DNA of 64,000 nucleotides from Chrysogorgia sp. JL179-B06 (Eukaryota > Cnidaria > Anthozoa > Scleralcyonacea > Chrysogorgiidae). Position numbers and translations under genes: made by a program. The notes beneath the pieces were generated by a model that was not told the DNA's origin, made no database searches, and saw only the letters and a program-made list of their open reading frames with translations. This document shows positions 50,122 to 61,504 of this stretch, in pieces (position 1 is the first letter of the stretch; each line of letters opens with the position of its first letter). Location of the stretch: positions 186,001-250,000 of the forward strand of contig JAYKKM010000498.1 of NCBI GenBank assembly GCA_035772405.1, written 5' to 3'.

Positions 50122-51530
50122 TTGTCATTGATGCTGTATATTTCTGGAGTGACAGTATTGTGGTGTTGTATTGGATACATGGAGCCTCCAAACGTCAACC
50201 TCCATTTATCGCAAACCGAATTGGGGAGATTATTGATTCAACTGACCCCAGTCAGTGGCAACATTGTCCTGGGAAGCTCAATCCAGCAGACGACAGCAGC
50301 AGAAGTCTCTCAGCCGCAGAGATCACATCTAACAATCGTTGGATGAATGGACCAGCCTATCTTCTCCTATCAGAAGAAATGTGGCCGAAGAAAGATTTGA
50401 ATCTCGACGCGCTGAAAGTGAATGGCGATGGTACCACAGAGGATAACGATCCAACTGACTTGTGGACTTGCGTTGCGACGCAAGATACGCCTTCGTTTGT
50501 CGAGTTAGCCAAGTATTCAAAGCTTACAAAGTTATTGTGTGTGATCGCTTACGTGTTTCGTTTCATCCGGAATTGTAGGAAGCTCAAACCCCAGCGTCAG
50601 AGTGGTCCATTACTGGTTGATGAAGTCAAAGATGCCAAGAAAGTGATATTGAAGGTCGCTCAACTTGAATCCTTTCCTCAAGAAATTGCTGCTCTTCAGA
50701 AAGGTCGGCCAGTTTCTAGCAAAAGTAAGCTGGTCAATTTATCTCCATTTCTGGATGATGATGGGATTATTCGAGTTGGTGGACGCATCGGGAAAGCAGT
50801 CATCCCTTTAGAAGCTAAACATCCCATAGTCCTGGGTCCTCAACATGAACTAACCAGATTGGTTATCATGGACTATCACGTAAAACTCCTTCATGAAGGA
50901 GTTAATCACGTACGAAATGAGCTTCGCCAACAGTATTGGATTTTACGTTGCCGAGCTACCATTCGCTACCATTCATCGATGCGCGTTCTGCAAGAAACAT
51001 CGAGCTACCATTCATCGAGCTACCATTCATCGATATGCGTTCTGCAAGAAACGTCGGGTCCAACCGGAACCTCCAACAATGGCAGGACTGCCAAGTGATC
51101 GCTTGCAAATGGCACCCGCTTTCTCTAAAGTTGGAGTGGATTATTTTGGCCCTCTAACAGTCAAGCATCTGAGAAAAAGAGATATGGATGTCTCTTTACT
51201 TGTCTGGTTACAAGAGGAGTGCACTTGGAGGTGGCACATTCTCTGGAGACTGATTCCTTTATCATGTGCCTTCAAAGATTCATCGCCAGAAGGGGGAAAC
51301 CAAGTGTAATCTATTCCGACAATGGCACGAACTTTGTTGGAGCAAGTCGTGAGCTGCGTGACAACATTGACAATTGGAATCAAGAGAACATTGCGAGTAC
51401 TCTCAGCCAAGCTGAAATCCAGTGGGTATTCAACCCTCCTGCAGCTCCTCATATTGGGGGAGTTTGGGAGCGCTTGGTGCGTTCGAGCAAAAAGGCATTG
51501 AACGCTAAATCAGATCGTTACTGATGAAGT
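50118..51530 (+). pseudogene. Pao integrase region, multiply frameshifted
   Basis: H-E-G-V-N-H-V-R-N-E-L-R and C-A-F-C-K-K give the HHCC zinc domain; the sequence around 50945-51060 is expanded by a short tandem duplication. D-Y-F-G-P-L (first Asp), V-I-Y-S-D-N-G-T-N-F (second Asp) and the P-H-I-G-G-V-W-E-R (Glu) region lie in three different frames. No longer functional. Confidence 0.75.
50944..51060 (+). repeat. Short tandem duplications inside Pao integrase
   Basis: CGAGCTACCATTCATCGA and GCGTTCTGCAAGAAACATCG recur two to four times, duplicating part of the zinc-binding codons (C-x-F-C-K-K). Confidence 0.65.
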
Positions 51531-51930
51531 GCTAACAACAGCAATGGCAGAGGTGGAATCCCTGATAAATAGTCGTCCACTTACAGAAGTCAGCTCGGAT
51601 TTGGAAGCATTAACTCGAAATCATTTCATTCTTGGGCGAGCGAATGCCAACCTTCCTCCGGGTGTATTTGAAGATAGAGATTTCGAGTCGTAAACGCTGG
51701 CGGCACTCTCAAGTGATAGTCACCCACATATGGAAACGTTGGTTGAAAGAGTATCTGCCTAGTTTGATGGAACGCAAGAAATGGAACCAAGATATGCGTA
51801 ATTTGAAAGTCGGCGACCTGGTTTTATTGGTTGATTATACTACTTCAAGGGGATCCTGGCCACTCGGCAGGGTTGTTCTCCTGGTTCGGACAATGTGGTC
51901 AGATCTGCAGAAGTGAAGACAGTGTTTGGA
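51531..51930 (+). pseudogene. Pao integrase C-terminal remnant
   Basis: K-V-G-D-L-V-L-L-V-D-Y-T and S-R-G-S-W-P-L-G-R-V-V, the usual 'G-D-x-V, W-P-x-G-x-V' end of Pao integrases, reached through further frame changes. Confidence 0.65.
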
Positions 51931-52000
51931 GTTTTGAAGCGTCCAGCTACGAAACTAGCCTTTCTGGAAGAGTGTCCGTTGAACTAGTACGAACGTACAC

Positions 52001-52200
52001 GGGGGGAGGATGTTGTAGCTGGTCATTAATTTATGCGGACTCTTCTATTTTTATACTGTTTTGTTGTCATGGTTTCGTGTCTCGTGACCCAGGCCGTGAG
52101 AAAAAGGTACTTGCCTTGTCAATTTCATATTGATGTAAAACTCTGCGAGAGTCAGATTTACTGGTTGAATAAAACTATAAATGAATTTGTTTTGTTTTGT
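52001..52200 (+). other. Polypurine tract and putative Pao 3' LTR
   Basis: GGGGGGAGGA (52001-52010) directly before TGTTGTAG is a standard purine tract and LTR start. AATAAA at 52168-52173 would be its poly(A) signal. The end of the LTR is not clear and there is no 5' LTR to compare. Confidence 0.5.
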
Positions 52201-52244
52201 TCATTATGGAAAACCGGTGGTATAATCTTAATAATGTAGCCGTC

Positions 52245-52345
52245 GAAGATAACAGTCCCGGATAGGAATCGAACATGTAACCTTCTGATTGCCGGATGGA
52301 GAGTCCTGTCCGGGATGGAGAGTCCTGTCCGGGACTCAGAATCAT
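52245..52345 (-). repeat. tRNA-derived SINE-like fragment with internal duplication
   Basis: On the minus strand, GTTCGATTCCTATCCGGGA looks like a tRNA T-arm and acceptor end (B box). GGATGGAGAGTCCTGTCCGG is directly repeated on the plus strand. No complete tRNA fold; a fragment only. Confidence 0.3.
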
Positions 52346-52379
52346 TTATGTCTTCCGCCTTCGATTTCGCCATTTGATA

Positions 52380-53034
52380 TTACAGATACTGCTGATGTTG
52401 CATTTCCTGAGCTTGTTTACTGGGCAATGGAATACACACTACAATCTCCCAGTTTGGGATAATTTGGCTATGAGAAAAGACTCATAGCCGTTTTATTGAA
52501 ACTTGAAATAAGAAACGTTAATAATAAATGTATAATTAATCTATTTATGTTCTGACTTTGGCTACAGTTAATGATGTAGTCCAGTAAAGGTGGGGTAACA
52601 CACGCCACAGCATCACGACAGTTCGTGAATGCCGCCCCACCCCAGGCAAATGCAACACCGAAGTAACTAGTTATCTTCGATAGCCGCCCCTGCTGACTAT
52701 CTTGTGAGTCTGAAAAGGTTTTGTGGCCAATATATTAATTTTTTAGAACGAATTAATATGATCGGAACGTAAACGGACGCCCTTGCCATCCGTTTTGTTT
52801 CGAGAATGGTTGGTACTTGACGATCGCCAGTGAAAGTTTAATTAGAATATATATAAACCCAGCGTCTACACTATAAGAACTTAAACGGACGCCTTTGCTA
52901 TCCGCTTTGTTTGAAGTTTGACGAGTCTGCTCACATGCTGGATATGGTGAGGTAAGATAAGAATTCCGCCTTGCTAGATAATCTTACCTATCCCTGGTAA
53001 CAACCCCCACACGTTGATACCCCGGATGAACACG
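52380..53034. other. Gap with two direct repeats near tyrosine-recombinase gene
   Basis: No gene. TAAACGGACGCC then TTGC-ATCCG-TTTGTTT occurs at 52779-52803 and again near 52885-52910 with few changes, about 105 bp apart. They sit downstream of the recombinase gene and might be element termini or recombination sites. Confidence 0.4.
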
Positions 53035-53813
53035 TTAAGCCGAAATAGTTGGAACTCGAATGTATTTGAGAAAGGCATTCGACTTCCAACGGCCTAGAGT
53101 ACGAATTTGTGCGTCAGACATTCCCCGCTCTGCAGCGTGTGATGCAGCGCCAATTCTGAAACTATGACCCTTATAGTGAGAAGGGTCAAGTCCACAAAAT
53201 TTTATAGTTGCCAAAAGTTGCGACGTAAACATGTCCCGCGGCACTGACGCTCCGCTTTGTGTCTGGAATATAGGACCCTCGTTGCTATCGCAGAGCTTCA
53301 CATAGTCCAGCAAAAGCTGAACCGGACAAGAAACAGGTTGGCGATGAATAACCATGTAGATTGGTCGTTGATTGTAATTGTGCTTGAAGTCAGTGAAGGT
53401 TAATCTCATCCCTATTATTTCACCATCTTTGTTTGAACGTTTGGTGAGTTGATTAATTTGCAAAGGGGATTACCTTTCTGCTTCGTAGTGGTGATCTCGC
53501 CTATCCTGAGAAAGGCAAATAATGCCCAAGCACACATCGCCTTAAATTGGCACTTCGCATGTTGAGAACCAATTGTGTGTGAAGACGCATTAAGCAATCT
53601 ACTGAGGATCGGAAGCGTAATGGGAAACCAGCTGTCTAAGCGAAAGCCTTGTTTACCATAACCTTTCAGCATTTGAATAATGTAGAATACCTTCATGGGA
53701 TCTGGAAAGCCCGTCAGCTTGTGCGAATAGTCCAGAGCTGAAACATAGGTATTTACCGTCGATGGAGCGTAGCGCCGCTCAAACACGAATGCTATAAACA
53801 GTGCTAATGCCAA
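53035..53813 (-). pseudogene. Tyrosine recombinase, frameshifted (Crypton/DIRS-type)
   Basis: Two overlapping frames (53415-53813, then 53035-53463) cover one recombinase. N-terminal Y-A-P-S-T-V-N-T-Y-V-S-A-L-D-Y, first Arg in A-F-L-R-I-G-E-I, then H-S-F-R-I-G-A-A-S-H (H-x-x-R), L-G-R-W-K-S-N-A-F and catalytic Tyr in K-Y-I-R. These are the R-H-R-Y residues of tyrosine recombinases. No RT nearby, so Crypton-like is likelier than DIRS. One indel in the AAGGGGATT stretch (about 53463). Confidence 0.72.
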
Positions 53814-54530
53814 TGCTGAATAGGTAGCGCAAATTCGGCATGATTAAATATGGTAATATGAAACTGAGTATTCGCAAGCGAATATTTTCTTTTCTGAGGA
53901 TATGAGCTTGACGGTCGTCCATGTATCGTCTGTTAGGCTAACATTGTCCATTTTGACCCCCTTTACGACCCCCTTTACATAAGAACCTGTTTTAGGCTAA
54001 AATTTGAAAGCAGGTTCTTATTTTATCAAATTTATAAATCAAAGAAAATAAACCCTACAAAGTAATGAAAATGAGCCAGAACCAGACAAATAGTGTATAT
54101 ATAAGTCTACAGACAACTACAGTTGTATATATTATTTTCTTCCATTGAATTTACACACAGTACTGTAAATTACATACAGTGTAGCTTTAAAGTGCATATA
54201 GGGTTTGTATTTGCTTAGATTGAAGTCATTTGGAGAAAATGTATGCATAATTTATATAAATAACAGACCACATTTACCAAAACCAAGTCGCTTTTTTTTA
54301 AGAAAGTAAGAACGTGGTTAAGAACCTAAATAGCCTAATTTTGCAGTAAACACCATTTATATAAGAACCTTTTTAAACTGACTTGGAAAAATCTAGGTTC
54401 TTATATGCAGGTTTTTACTGTATAAACTGTACAAACTGTACAGAAATGCACAGGGTCTTTTCTATTAAGAAAAACTTTCCAGTTGCAAAAATAAAAACTG
54501 TTTTTGATGTTGCATATAAAATATTTTAAG
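53814..54530. other. No gene; two related foldback sequences
   Basis: ATAAGAACCT...AGGTTCTTAT hairpins occur at about 53979-54021 and 54360-54404, each with an 8-11-bp stem; perhaps both ends of one small non-autonomous element. Otherwise AT-rich and non-coding. Confidence 0.4.
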
Positions 54531-54985
54531 TTATGTACTGATCAATTTGAAACATCACCATTCACCACCCCCTGGAATTTGATCTTTTGAAAATTTGGTC
54601 GTTCAAATTCCCATCCCCCTGGCGTAAAAGTGTTCAAATGCCCTACTGTAGAAATAAGTTAAATGGGCAAATGACCGACCCAGAAATTCCATTTTTGATA
54701 AATCAGTCCTTTAAAAACTTAAGGCAATCGTTTAACTGATTCCGCCACCATTGTAAAGAAAATGGTGGCCGTGACAAAGCTTTAGTTCGACCGCAAGCAG
54801 GAATTCCACCCAAAAATGCACAGATTCTAGACTTCCGGTTCAAATTCCCCCACCCTCCTGTCAAATTCCCCACCCATCAATAGGCCTGGAACGTCAAATT
54901 CCCTACTCCCCAGACACGGCTTAGAGTCAAATTTGCAGGGTATGCCCAGGGGATGGTGATGTTTCGAATTGATCGGTACATTAAC
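54531..54985. mobile_element. MITE of about 450 bp with 30-bp inverted ends
   Basis: Left end GTACTGATCAATTTGAAACA with TCACCAT beyond; the right end is its complement (GTACCGATCAATTCGAAACA with TCACCAT). No transposase inside. The target duplication is unclear. Confidence 0.6.
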
Positions 54986-55005
54986 ATGGCCTTTTATAAC
55001 AACAA

Positions 55006-55302
55006 TTAATTGACATTGTTGAATCTCATTTTCAGTTGGACACATGACATATATACCTGTATTAGTTTATGATACTGTACTTCATGATGTAACTTGGCAT
55101 GTGGATCATAAAGTGCATTTTTGTGGTAATTGTGCAGTCTGGATAGAGCACATGAAATTGGGTGGTGGTCATTAACCAGTATCTGCAGGTCTGCAACTTG
55201 CTCTTTTGAGATGGCTGGAGAAAGGCAGATAGCTGTAACTTCCAACAATTGAATAAAAAGATTCCACCTGTCATTTTCCTTTGGAATTAGATCTCCAATC
55301 AT
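55006..55302 (-). pseudogene. Transposon-protein remnant
   Basis: 98 codons with D-R-W-N-L-F-I-Q-L-L-E-V-T-A-I-C-L-S-P, a H-H pair and L-Y-D-P-H-A-K-L-H-H-E-V-Q-Y, a plan I associate with the C-terminal domain of Plavaka/CACTA-type transposase proteins. Interrupted at its end next to the MITE. Low confidence in the family. Confidence 0.35.
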
Positions 55303-56423
55303 TAGTGGAGGTGTTTTTTCATTTGCACAGCTATAATGATAACCAAACCATTTGTTTCATAATGCAAATTTGCCCTTTTTTTTGGCAGACTAAAATAACC
55401 AAGGGGACATTTTTGGGAGGTCTAGGAGGGAAGGGTTAATTTTATACACCATATCCTTGAGGAACTTTATTTTCTCATCTGCACCGTGAACCGTTCTGGG
55501 TGCAGACGAGAAAATCGTATACTGTAAATTAACAATTAGTACTATACATATTAACAACCTACCATGTTGTTATAAGCTGTTGTCATTTGATGATAACTTC
55601 TGGTCTGTTATTGGCATTGGTTTGTTTTTGTCGTTATAGTATCCAAAATCATAATTTTCTAATCCGTTATTTAGCTCATCTGTGCTGAGGAAATGCTCTA
55701 TTTTGATGAAGTTCTTTAACATTTATTTTACTTCATAATGTAGAACTCCTAATATTACAAGAAAAACTAGTAATTTACTTTGTTTTATGGAACTTTGATT
55801 AATTATTTTGTTGCATTTAGATTTCAGAGTAATGTGGATGTAATGTGGATGTACCTTCAAGAATGTCGCGCATAGCATGAGGTGGTGATCCTCCAACAAC
55901 ATGGTAGAATGTTTTCACTCAAAATGGATTGACGGTTGGTGCCATAGGTCTTGCTAAAATAATCTCCAAGTGCACTAACTTGAGTGCATTGCATATCATA
56001 CTGTTCTTGCATAAGGTAAATTCATCTTCATGGAACTGTAAAATAAATGTTTATATGCATTGGCGGATCTAGACTGTAGCAACTGTAGTGCATGCTACAG
56101 TCAGATTTTGAGAAAATGATAACTAAATTTAAATTTAAATTACAATAACACTTTTCAGACAGCTTTTCCAAGGTTCTGTGGTATCATTCTAAGCCATTTT
56201 GGTAATTTTGCGCGCGATATGCGTCCATTACCATTGATTGTTAACCTGCGATTGGGCATGCTCCTGTCACACCCACGCTTGCCTTGCCTCCCCCAAGAGC
56301 CTGCATTGCTCTTGGCTAGTTCTTGCCCACATATAATGTCTAGTTACATAGCATCACTTAAAATGCGCACTTGCTGCGTTGCAAGTGTGACGTCAGCTAG
56401 TCAGGAGAAAAATACCCAGCGAA
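55303..56423. other. No recognisable gene
   Basis: AT-rich sequence with short frames only. CTGTAG/CTACAG words near 56070-56110 resemble those after the hAT element (59860-59895), so this could be one older sequence split by the hAT insertion. Confidence 0.4.
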
Positions 56424-56431
56424 AATGTAGC
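56424..56431. other. hAT target-site duplication, left (AATGTAGC)
   Basis: Identical to 59818-59825; 8 bp is the hAT signature. Confidence 0.85.
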
Positions 56432-56839
56432 TAGGCATTTATTGATTGTGCTCAGCAACTTTTGGCTTTCGGAGCAACTTTTTTCAGTTATAGCAACCTC
56501 AAGCAACATTTGCATTTCAGAGCAACTTTTTAGCAAATTTTAGCAAAAATGAACAAAATAAAAACGATTTTCTGATGTTTATTTCTTGATGATTATCTAC
56601 AGGAGCCCACCACGTTACGTTGTCCCAGTGTCTTGTATTACATATATGCACTATACTGATGTGCTCAGTGTTGAATATCGGGCAGAGGACCTGCATGTCG
56701 TGGCCTGGATGCCCTTCACTTGGTATTACGTACTACGGTCTAGGGTTCTGTGCATGTGTTCAACAATAAAAACAAAATGGCGTCTTCATTTTTTTAGAAT
56801 TTAAATTGCTAATTTGACGCATGGCGAGACGAATCGTCC

Positions 56840-57085
56840 GACTTATCAGAAACAGAGAACGAATATGTGCCGGTACAAGAAGTCCAAGATCCAATTTTGA
56901 TAGCAAGAAATGCTGGTGCAATTCTTAGTGCCCCAGCAAAAGCTGCTATTGCACGTAAGCGAAAACTTCCTGCCAATGAAGTACAAGCAAAGGGAGAGTA
57001 AAACTACTGCCAATACAACTGCATGGGATTGGTTGAAGGAGTTTCCAAACCATCATTTTGCTGTGATCGACCGGAAATTGTGGTG
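56840..57085 (+). pseudogene. hAT transposase N-terminus and first half of BED finger
   Basis: An acidic then basic region is followed by W-D-W-L-K-E-F-P-N-H-H-F-A-V and L-W-C-N, which is the first Cys of a BED zinc finger. The MITE insertion follows within one or two codons. The first part lies in more than one frame. Confidence 0.6.
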
Positions 57086-57093
57086 TAACACTT
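57086..57093. other. MITE target-site duplication, left (TAACACTT)
   Basis: Identical to 57829-57836. Confidence 0.8.
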
Positions 57094-57828
57094 AAAGGTG
57101 TGCAAACTCCAGTTTTTCAGCTCCGGCTCCGGCACCGGCTCCGGCTGCTTTACAGTTCTTACATCCGGCTCCGGCTTTGACTCCGGCTCCGGCTCAAACT
57201 AGTTCCCAGGTTCTTCTCCCCGTAAAACAGCGAGCAAACGCGGGGTGTCTTATCTATTTCACAACTGGAAATATCAGCGCAACGAAAACGTTTCTAAATT
57301 TATAGAACAACCGAATAAAAGCTACTCCGATTCTCGAAATACACTAATACAGAATACAAAGTGCTAGGTATTAACGAAAAGACTCGCTCAGAGGTGACGG
57401 AGGATGGTGGGCAAGAAAGATATGAAAGAGCAAGACTTGTCAGAGCTGTCTGGTGAAACCAGACAAGTGTCTACTGTAATGTTCTCAATTTGCATTGTAT
57501 TGGCTTGAAAAGGGGCAGGTGAGCCAGAAAGGTGTCATACAATCGCACTATGTGTCATTGTGTCCGGTTCCGCGGTTTTATATTTCCTTATTCATTATCT
57601 GCTGTCAACAACTACGCTCGTCAACACTGTCGAAGGTTTATTTTAAAATAGATTTTTGCCAAGTAAAATCACATTTTTCGTTGTTTTTGGCGTTGTTTTT
57701 CACAATAGCCGGAGATAGCCGGAGCCCAAAGCCCAAATCCAAACTCCGGCCTCCGGCTTGTCGGACTGAAAAACGCTGAAAAACGCCGGAGCTCCGGCGT
57801 AACTCCGGCCTCCGGCGCCCAGCACTAG
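57094..57828. mobile_element. hAT-type MITE rich in CTCCGG, nested in BED-finger codons
   Basis: 735 bp between exact 8-bp duplications. Left end AAAGGTGTGCAAACTCC and right-end complement CTAGTGCTGGGCGCCGG are weakly alike. Both flanks hold CCGGCTCCGG/CCGGAGCCGG runs (57120-57200 and 57715-57815). No long ORF. Confidence 0.72.
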
Positions 57829-59363
57829 TAACACTTGCAGCGAAGAACTCTCTATGAAGAAAAGTTCTATCAAAAAACATATAGAATCAAGAAAGCACAA
57901 GAAGGGAATGTCTGATATTACAAAGAGCAAATCACACAACGAGACAATAATGGCATGTTTGCAAAGGAGAGATAAGAGAGAAAATACAACTGGGTCAACT
58001 TTGCCCGCAGATATGCGACTATTCCGCTTTGAAGTAGTCGAATATTTTCTCAATGGTGGAATACCATAGCAAAAATAGATTCCCTTCGACCGTTACTGAG
58101 AAGCATGGTCATCAGTTAACCAGTAGCAGCCACCTGGGCCTACTTATTCCAGCAGTACTGGAAAAAGAAAAGGACAAGCTCCAGGAAGAACTCAAAGATG
58201 TGAAAGAGGCAAGTGTAATCTTTGATGGTACAGCCAGATTGGATGAAGCCCTTGTTATCATAATCCACTTTGTTCAGGAAAATGTTGTACCCACTCAGCA
58301 CCTCATACGCCTAGAAATTCTTGCGAAGGCACTTAAAGGAGAAGAATTGGCTCAGAGACTAATGTATGGCGCGTCTGTTAATGGAGCTGCCTTAAGACAG
58401 CTGACGTTCTTTTATCAAAACCTCTTCGATGTTGTGTGCTTCTCACACACTATAGACAATGTCGGCGATCATTTTCAATTTCGAATCCTTGACCTATTCG
58501 CTCGCTATTGGATAGGCATATTTTCGCATAGCTACAATGCATGGAGCAAATGGGAAGTACTTAACCAAGTGGTCAACTATTTTGGTTATGTTGAACCATT
58601 CCTTCGTGAAAATGAGGAAATCTGTCCTGCTAATCGCCAACATCTGCTGGAGATATTTGATGATCGCCAAAGCTGCCAAGATTGATGCATGGAGCTAGCT
58701 GCAATCGTTGATGCAGGGGTTCGTTTCATTAAAGCAACATATTATTTGGAAGGAGATGGGCCACTAATTTTCTCCTGTTATGAGAGGCTTTTGGCTGTTT
58801 CCCGGGCTGTAGCAGTCGACAATTATCCCAATACCTTGGCTGTTGCCCGAGAAATTGGAAATGCTGCGCTCTGCAACCAGTTAATTGCACGGGCAAAAGC
58901 TTGTATCCAGCCAGACCTCCAATTTTATCAGCAGAAGTTCAGTGGCCAGTTTTATGGAACTGTGCGAGCGTTCAAAGCTGCACGTCTTTGCTGCCCTGTA
59001 CAAGTGCAAAGCCTGAATCCGACAGCTGAATCACTCCAAGAGTTCAGAAGTTTTCCCTTCATCAATGACGACGCCACAATAGCTAATCTGGCTGAAGAGC
59101 TACCTTTGTATCTTGCTGCAGCTGATGGCGTCACAGTCACTTGTGAGAATGACAAGTTGACATGGTGGGCAGCTCACAAAGACGTGCTCCCACACTGGTC
59201 TTCGCTCGTCAAAACACTGCTGTTCATCCAGCCAAGTTCGGCTTCTGCAGAAAGGGCTTTCAGTCTCCTGACCAATGCATTTTCCTCACAGCAAGACAGA
59301 GCCCTTGAAGATTACCTCGAAGCTAGTGTTATGGTTCAATACAATAATACAAAGAGGTCATAA
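57829..59363 (+). pseudogene. hAT transposase, main part
   Basis: Starts with the second half of the BED finger (C-S-E-E-L, then K-K-H-I-E-S-R-K-H). Then the RNase-H-like region in frames 58053-58685 and 58689-59363, broken by a stop between them. The end is the hAT dimerisation domain: L-T-W-W-A-A-H-K-D-V-L-P-H-W, Q-P-S-S-A-S-A-E-R-A-F-S-L-L and D-Y-L-E-A-S-V-M-V-Q-Y. No longer active as it stands. Confidence 0.8.
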
Positions 59364-59760
59364 CTGGGTAACAGGTTTGATTTTGTGTTGGACGTTGTTA
59401 AATGAAAATCTATGTTATGTAGGTATTACTCACCAATATACAATCGGTGGAATTAGTTCTGTTGTGATCGACTAATCTGCCAACGGTTACAGCCAGCAAG
59501 ATGAAGTCAAATGAACCATTAGAAGTTTTGTTTCAAACTTTCGATGTGTTGGTTTATAATAAAAGTTTTGTAAAAATACGCTGATGCAAAAGATTTATTA
59601 AAATCTTTTTATACTTTTGTTCAAATTTCAAGAAATTTATCTTGAGATATTATTTGGCAATTATTATTTAAAAATATAGAAGCTTTAATTAAGTATGCGT
59701 GAAAATATCGTGAAATTTGGGTAGCAACTTTTTGTATTTTTGGCAAATTTTTAGCAACTT
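59364..59760. other. hAT 3' non-coding region
   Basis: AT-rich, no ORF, leads into the AGCAACTTTT sub-repeats of the right hAT end. Confidence 0.5.
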
Positions 59761-59817
59761 TTGGCATTTTATGCAGCAACTTTTTTTAATTTTACGAGCA
59801 CAATCGGTAAATGCCTA

Positions 59818-59825
59818 AATGTAGC
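59818..59825. other. hAT target-site duplication, right (AATGTAGC)
   Basis: Exact copy of 56424-56431. Confidence 0.85.
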
Positions 59826-59954
59826 AGACCAATCCAAACACCAGATTTTTATGATGTCGGCTACAGTTGACTGTAGCCAACTGTAGCTGACGTCATATGC
59901 TCGCAGCTCTTGAATGATGTGATATTTACATAATGATATGTAGTGCGCTACATT

Positions 59955-60702
59955 CGGCAAGATTTCATTTAAGCTAAAGTAAACACAACATGTATCGGAT
60001 AATGTTAAAATGTTAGGCGTCTGTCAACACTTAGTTGCAAATCCCTGTGCTTTGACAACCTTCTTTTCTTAGGCATGGATGCAACTGTGGTCTGGACAGT
60101 TTTTTTGGAAATTTTTCCCTTTTTTTCCTGAACAATATCCTCTAGTTCAGCAATTGTCCTTGGTTGAGGGTTTCTTTTGCTGATTGTCTTCCTCAGAACC
60201 ACCACAGGTTCTCCACTGGGTTGAGTTCAGGACTTTTAACTGGCCACTCAAGGCTTGTTACACGATTCCTTGTTTGCAAGAGCAGTCCTTGCTACTGGTT
60301 GTTGACAGGTGACGAAGACACTTGGAAATGATTTTACAAAATGATAACATGTCAGTCCATCAAGCAAATGTGGCAACATCCTGGAAAACCAGAAATCGTA
60401 CAACAAGCCTTGAGTGGCCAGCAAAATGTCCTGAGCTCAACCCAATGAAGAAACTATGGATCGTTCTAAAGAAGGCAATCAGCAAAGATATCCTTGACGA
60501 AGGACAGTAGCTGAACTGGAGGTTGTTCTTCGGGAAAAACGGGGCAAAAAAAACCAAAAAACAGTCCAAACCTTGGTTGAATACATGCCTAAACGAGCAA
60601 AGGTCCTCAAAGCACAGGGGTTTGGAACTTACTGTAGTATAACATTTTGTTAACATTATCCAATACATTTTTGTTTACTTTAGCTTAAATGAAATCTTGC
60701 CA
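59955..60702. mobile_element. Tc1/mariner-type remnant with inverted ends
   Basis: The ends GCAAGATTTCATTTAAGCTA (59957 on) and its complement (to about 60701) continue for about 50 bp of inverted repeat. Inside on the plus strand, M-I-L-Q-N-D-N, then L-E-W-P-A-K-C-P-E-L-N-P-M-K-K-L-W matches the end of a Tc1 transposase (D-N-P then E-x-L-W). Only 750 bp long, so internally deleted. Confidence 0.75.
60322..60510 (+). pseudogene. Tc1/mariner transposase C-terminal fragment
   Basis: About 60 codons around the second Asp (Q-N-D-N) and third acidic position region (L-N-P-M-K-K-L-W). The first half of the gene is missing or rearranged; a minus-strand frame at 60005-60205 shows another piece (R-T-I-A-E-L-E-D-I-V). 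Confidence 0.65.
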
Positions 60703-61235
60703 ACCAATTTTAAAACAAAAAGCATAGTTGAACAAGTAATTGTGAAAGATTGTAATGAAATTTTGCACAATATTGAACTTTTTGTGCTTGTATTTAAACT
60801 TTTGTCAAGTAACTGGATATCGGTCGTCGCCTCCGACATGTGAGAGTTGGCCACGTTTAACAACTGGGTGAAATTCATGCAAACTAATCAAAATATTCAA
60901 ACCTTCTGGACCATTTTTTCGTCGAATGGCAAGACTCGGTCAATCGCTATGCAGATCAAATGGCGGTAAACCACTTCGAGGTACGTTTACTGCGGTTGTT
61001 GTATAATTCGCTATGGAACTCGTCGCTGCTCTGTGATTGGGAATCATCGTTATCATCCATGTTCAAATGTTTATACTTTATCGGTTTATCCTCGTCGCCA
61101 CTGTAATATCATTTGATTCTTTATTAGACTGTACCTATAATCTCAACATCTCATGTTTTTGTCACATGATTGACATGTTCCATATTAGGATATGACACAC
61201 ACACAAAGCTAACTTTTTCAACAATTTTACTCTAC
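60703..61235. other. No recognisable gene
   Basis: Unique-looking sequence with short frames only. Confidence 0.4.
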
Positions 61236-61504
61236 CTAGAAAAGTGTCTTCCATAGCTCTGATCTCTTGCTCAATCTGGTGCCCACTCTTTTAGAATCTG
61301 CAGTGGCTCTGCAGTAGCAGCAACGGTTTCCTGTTGTGTCACAAAGGATCCAACAACTTGATAGACAACATTGTTTTTTACTGCTAGGAAAAATAAAGGT
61401 AGAGCATACTGGGTTGTTTTGTAAGTTGCATCTAGCAAACACACATTGTTTCCATATTTGGTAAGAAGTTGATACCGCTGCATTGATTGATGTACAAACA
61501 ACAA
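61236..61504 (-). pseudogene. MULE-type transposase fragment
   Basis: L-L-T-K-Y-G-N-N-V-C-L-L-D-A-T-Y-K-T-T, then A-L-P-L-F-F-L-A-V-K and V-V-Y-Q-V-V-G is the conserved start of the MULE/ZSWIM-like catalytic domain (first Asp in L-L-D-A-T). Only about 77 codons are left, then the frame is lost. Confidence 0.65.

Larger units (their letters stand above)
29110..52200 (+). mobile_element. BEL/Pao LTR retrotransposon, 5'-truncated, decayed, interrupted by E2
   Basis: Gag, zinc knuckle, aspartic protease, reverse transcriptase, RNase H and integrase remains lie in the order typical of Pao elements. The 5' LTR and start of gag are missing: homology begins right after an AT microsatellite. The coding line is broken by one nonsense codon and several frameshifts, and by the 18-kb E2 insertion after the zinc knuckle. 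The 3' end has a purine tract (52001-52010) and a putative LTR start. Confidence 0.85.
56432..59817. mobile_element. hAT DNA transposon, complete ends, 3,386 bp
   Basis: Ends TAGGCATTTATTGATTGTGC and the complement of TAGGCATTTACCGATTGTGC are inverted repeats, with AGCAACTTTT sub-repeats inside. Flanked by AATGTAGC on both sides. It carries the remains of a BED-finger hAT transposase and a nested 735-bp MITE. Confidence 0.88.

Noticed and set aside
52245..52345. Complete tRNA gene
   Set aside because: Only a T-arm/B-box-like piece is present; no full cloverleaf or A box.
54827..55045. Minus-strand 72-codon frame
   Set aside because: Lies mainly in the MITE and its flank, with no start context or conserved pattern.
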